From NCBI RefSeq assembly GCF_022647885.1, contig NZ_JALCLM010000001.1:992001-1056000 (forward strand): DNA of 64,000 nt, in the 5' to 3' direction. The notes beneath the pieces are model-generated. The model had not been told where the DNA came from. It saw only the letters and a list, made by a program, of their open reading frames with translations, and made no database searches. The position numbers were made by a program, and so were the translations under genes. Within the stretch, counting starts at the first letter, position 1. Every line of letters starts with the position of its first letter. The DNA is from Bifidobacterium sp. Its GTDB lineage: Bacteria; Actinomycetota; Actinomycetes; Actinomycetales; Bifidobacteriaceae. Below, one piece after another: positions 62,501 through 64,000 of this stretch.

Positions 62501-63893
62501 GATAGCACCGATGCAGCTTGCGGTGGAAGATCCAGTTGACGGTTACACGTCGCAGGATTCTGCACGAAGCCTTGCTTCTGCGGATATTCGCGCAGTTGGT
62601 GTCTCGTCAACGGCTCCTCAAATCAGCGATAAATCGCAGGGTTATCTCACCTTCGGCATCGAAACCGATAAAACCTGGTCACGTTTAGGAACCAGTGTGT
62701 ATCCAATCATTAATATTGGTGAGAATGCTGATGGAAACCCTGATTATGTTGTTCAGGTCAACACGGTGAAGAATGGCGCCATAACAGACGCGGTTTGGGC
62801 GGAAACCTACAAATTAGAGGGTAATGCTTATACGCTTGTCGATCAGGAACCTGTGGTCGATTCGACTGTGTCAGATTCAAATGTTGCGCTGCTGTCGGTA
62901 AAACTCAGTGCCTTGGGGATTGCTAAGGATTCGTCATCTGCTCCTATGACATTCAATGCAGAAACACAATCGCCACTTGCACAAGAAGCTGAGCAGTCAT
63001 ATGTAGTTGATAAGACTGACTGGGCAACATTTGACCCGCTAAATCCTGACCTCTGGTTCGGCACTAGTGGGCAAACAGGATCAGGTTCTGCGGTGGAAGC
63101 AGATAAGACAGGGACGATTCAGGCACATCTCAAGACTGCCGTCAGTTCGTCGGCGAGCAAGAGTGCTCGTTCATCATCAACTGAAGAAACACCTGCTGCA
63201 ACAGCACAGCCACAAGCCTTGCTATTGCACCTTAATGGCTCGGTTCCGGTTGCTAAAGATGCCAGCCCTGTGATTGATGTCCAGAGCATCGCTGATCGAG
63301 ATACCAGCGAATTGCAGAAGCTCGTGGACACAGCAGATGCTTTGAAGGAGAGCACGTATACGCCGGAATCGTGGAAGCTGCTAGCTCAAGCGCTTACCAA
63401 TGCTAAGGATGTGCTTGCCGATGCCAGCTCCACTAATCAGCAGATCAATGCGGCATATAACTCGCTGAATACTGCGATTAACGGCCTGGTGAAGGTATCC
63501 GCAAAGGTTGATAAGGTGAAGTTGCAAAGTTTGTACAATGCCTTGAAGACTCTTAATAGCAAGAACTACACTGCTGATTCTTGGAAGGCCTTCTCTGCGG
63601 CCTTGACCCAAGCGCAACAGGCACTTGCTGACACCAATGCCACTCAGGACCAAGTCAACACTGCCTTTGCCTCTTTGCTTAGGGCACACCAGATGTTGGT
63701 GCAAGCTTCGACTAATCCTGCGGTTGATAAGTCGAAAGATCGCTCTGATGGGGTTTCTGGTGCTGCTGCGGGGAGTAGAGGGAATTCTGGTCATCTCTCC
63801 ACAACCGGTGCTGCAGTAGGAGGCGTAGTACTAGTCGCACTGATGGCGGTTGCCACAGGAACAGTGTTTATGGTGCTGCGCAAACGTCACTAA
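59598..63893 (+). CDS. wall-anchored S8 subtilisin-like protease with FIVAR repeats
   Basis: Exported protease of 1431 residues. A signal peptide (hydrophobic VIALAMLLPTVGTAVAHA) is followed by an I9-like prodomain, a low-complexity Ser/Asp/Lys-rich block (about 155-248), then the S8 catalytic domain: Asp near 293 (IVDTGLDYTH), His near 372 (GGHHGTHVAGT) and Ser near 720 (MSGTSMATPM). A PA-type insertion lies between His and Ser. Fn3/beta domains follow, then two FIVAR repeats (about 1235-1300 and 1305-1370, with YTPESWKLLAQAL and YTADSWKAFSAAL), and a C-terminal sorting signal LSTTG plus helix and RKRH. The ATG at 59598 is used, not the TTG 12 codons earlier. Confidence 0.93.
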   Translation: MQKRNRGRWSALVIALAMLLPTVGTAVAHADTPTTGKVQIASQIAQGSGTMPVFIQTTSKSALSVSGSKSPSAFKGKKTLQETAKDTAEKADDTSQDVLGELKKLDPKATSLYTTAYTVPGIAVYADAAALRKLAEQSDSVSKINPISFKKTADSSENTESTAAANGEDSPTSSSSASDTSASDGDSTSKSDTKADSSDSNSSDANSSDSKYTDSSSIQSDKNSSAKDAQDSSDSQAQSTTSKDSSASTAVTDNAAIANAEPKNANSDALVQALKTWTQTGKTGKGTNIAIVDTGLDYTHADFGGAGTTVAYDTALASKSAPLTDPTLSKLLDSQKFKGGYDFAGTDYDPDDASTQTPTPDSNPIDGKGGHHGTHVAGTALGYGVTADGKTFKGEYNKLSETALQSMEVGPGSAPEAGVYSLKVFGDNGGTTGLVGEALDWVGEQIANGTAINIVSMSVGGSYGSDDDPDTAKVDALSNKGVLSVIAAGNDGDFTDVLGSPGSAKSALTVAASSSGRTLQDGITATAPSTVAGTKLAGQYSANYADLSNINVEGKVVKLKDGTNLAGCNTYSDEDAAAVKGNIAWVQWDDNNLVCGSMKRFDNAEAAGAKAILFQSDKDIPDAGIAGNATLPGFQVTPAGLAKVQSALDAGTLTVKLSSDQRLSTKVDYSAKYEDTMASFTSRGIHGSADGTAKPDVSAPGVGIISASAGTGSKAEVMSGTSMATPMTSGIAALTYQAHPGWSAKTIKAQLMNTADHDVLSEDRSTKMGPLRVGTGRVDAYEAVNNQATVAATDDPTAVTGEFGIVQVPRAGYSKSKSFTVSNKADKPVTYSLSYQARVSTPGVDYTLDKKTLTVPANGSANFTVTLSIPDQSLLRHTRDTTQPVKNPVSSDYDSNYVTDASGIVRLVPTDTANGAFSALRVSMVSAPKPISETSTSLEFSKGSADGQLVISGKGFANGSGVTGYSSQIAPMQLAVEDPVDGYTSQDSARSLASADIRAVGVSSTAPQISDKSQGYLTFGIETDKTWSRLGTSVYPIINIGENADGNPDYVVQVNTVKNGAITDAVWAETYKLEGNAYTLVDQEPVVDSTVSDSNVALLSVKLSALGIAKDSSSAPMTFNAETQSPLAQEAEQSYVVDKTDWATFDPLNPDLWFGTSGQTGSGSAVEADKTGTIQAHLKTAVSSSASKSARSSSTEETPAATAQPQALLLHLNGSVPVAKDASPVIDVQSIADRDTSELQKLVDTADALKESTYTPESWKLLAQALTNAKDVLADASSTNQQINAAYNSLNTAINGLVKVSAKVDKVKLQSLYNALKTLNSKNYTADSWKAFSAALTQAQQALADTNATQDQVNTAFASLLRAHQMLVQASTNPAVDKSKDRSDGVSGAAAGSRGNSGHLSTTGAAVGGVVLVALMAVATGTVFMVLRKRH

Positions 63894-63907
63894 GACTGGC
63901 AGAAGTT

Positions 63908-63977
63908 AACTGCTTCACCAGGACAGTTATTGTTCGCTTTATTGTCGCGAACACTGTTCTAGTGAGGCAGTTTTTTT
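63908..63977 (+). terminator. terminator after the subtilase
   Basis: AACTGCTTCAC and GTGAGGCAGTTTTTTT form the base of a two-tier stem that also pairs GGACAGT/ACTGTTC and GTTCGC/GCGAAC, followed by TTTTTTT. Confidence 0.85.
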
Positions 63978-64000
63978 ATTGGAGATGTGAAATAGGTCAT

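Overview
The window reads as chromosomal DNA of an actinobacterium of the family Bifidobacteriaceae (Bifidobacterium or a close relative; the genus is not resolved). Supporting signs are the order prfB-ftsE-ftsX-(CHAP hydrolase)-smpB, the pair threonylcarbamoyl-AMP synthase/WecA-like transferase, actinobacterial-type dapD, coaX and map, a LacI-controlled GH42/GH51 oligosaccharide locus, and a FIVAR-containing wall-anchored subtilase. Base composition looks moderate rather than high GC. I see no insertion sequence, prophage, CRISPR array, rRNA operon or integrase.

Layout. 1-1587: end of an AGE-family sugar isomerase, then a convergent SDR oxidoreductase. 1876-5380: two paralogous MFS exporters around an ArsR-like repressor with a clear operator/promoter. 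5449-6805: a CAU-anticodon tRNA with its terminator, then an orphan YkoE-type ECF S-component with an unusual structured leader. 6806-15855: housekeeping genes (tsaC-like, wecA-like, guaB, orn, a PIF1-like helicase, proS, an SSB). 15976-21870: M13 peptidase, map, gltA, dapD and a small membrane ORF. 22083-27646: prfB-ftsEX-CHAP hydrolase-smpB, joining translation termination and rescue to septal wall hydrolysis. 27882-30837: polar amino-acid ABC transporter. 30934-33757: glmS and an RluA-type pseudouridine synthase. 33890-42591: LacI regulator, two sugar permeases, GH42 beta-galactosidase, GH51 arabinofuranosidase and sugar-binding lipoprotein, together a probable (arabino)galacto-oligosaccharide locus. 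42710-49101: coaX and a five-gene peptide ABC transporter. 49218-59361: gdhA, recQ, thiC behind two TPP riboswitches, luxS, a GNAT acetyltransferase, alr, ohr. 59598-63893: a 1431-residue cell-wall subtilase.

The genes themselves are mostly familiar; the surprises lie between them. (i) Two complete TPP aptamers stand in tandem before thiC, and the first is followed by a good SD-ATG that opens a six-codon ORF, as if a TPP-controlled gene had been lost. (ii) The ykoE-like gene has a roughly 107-nt leader that can fold as a three-way junction with a potential anti-SD; it does not look like TPP. (iii) Two 115-bp elements with 16-bp terminal inverted repeats align without gaps, and the same repeat occurs inside-out at a third place. 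(iv) Four intergenic stem-loops of 66-69 nt share outer arms built on GTGTGCA (or CTGTGCA). These deserve genome-wide and covariance checks.
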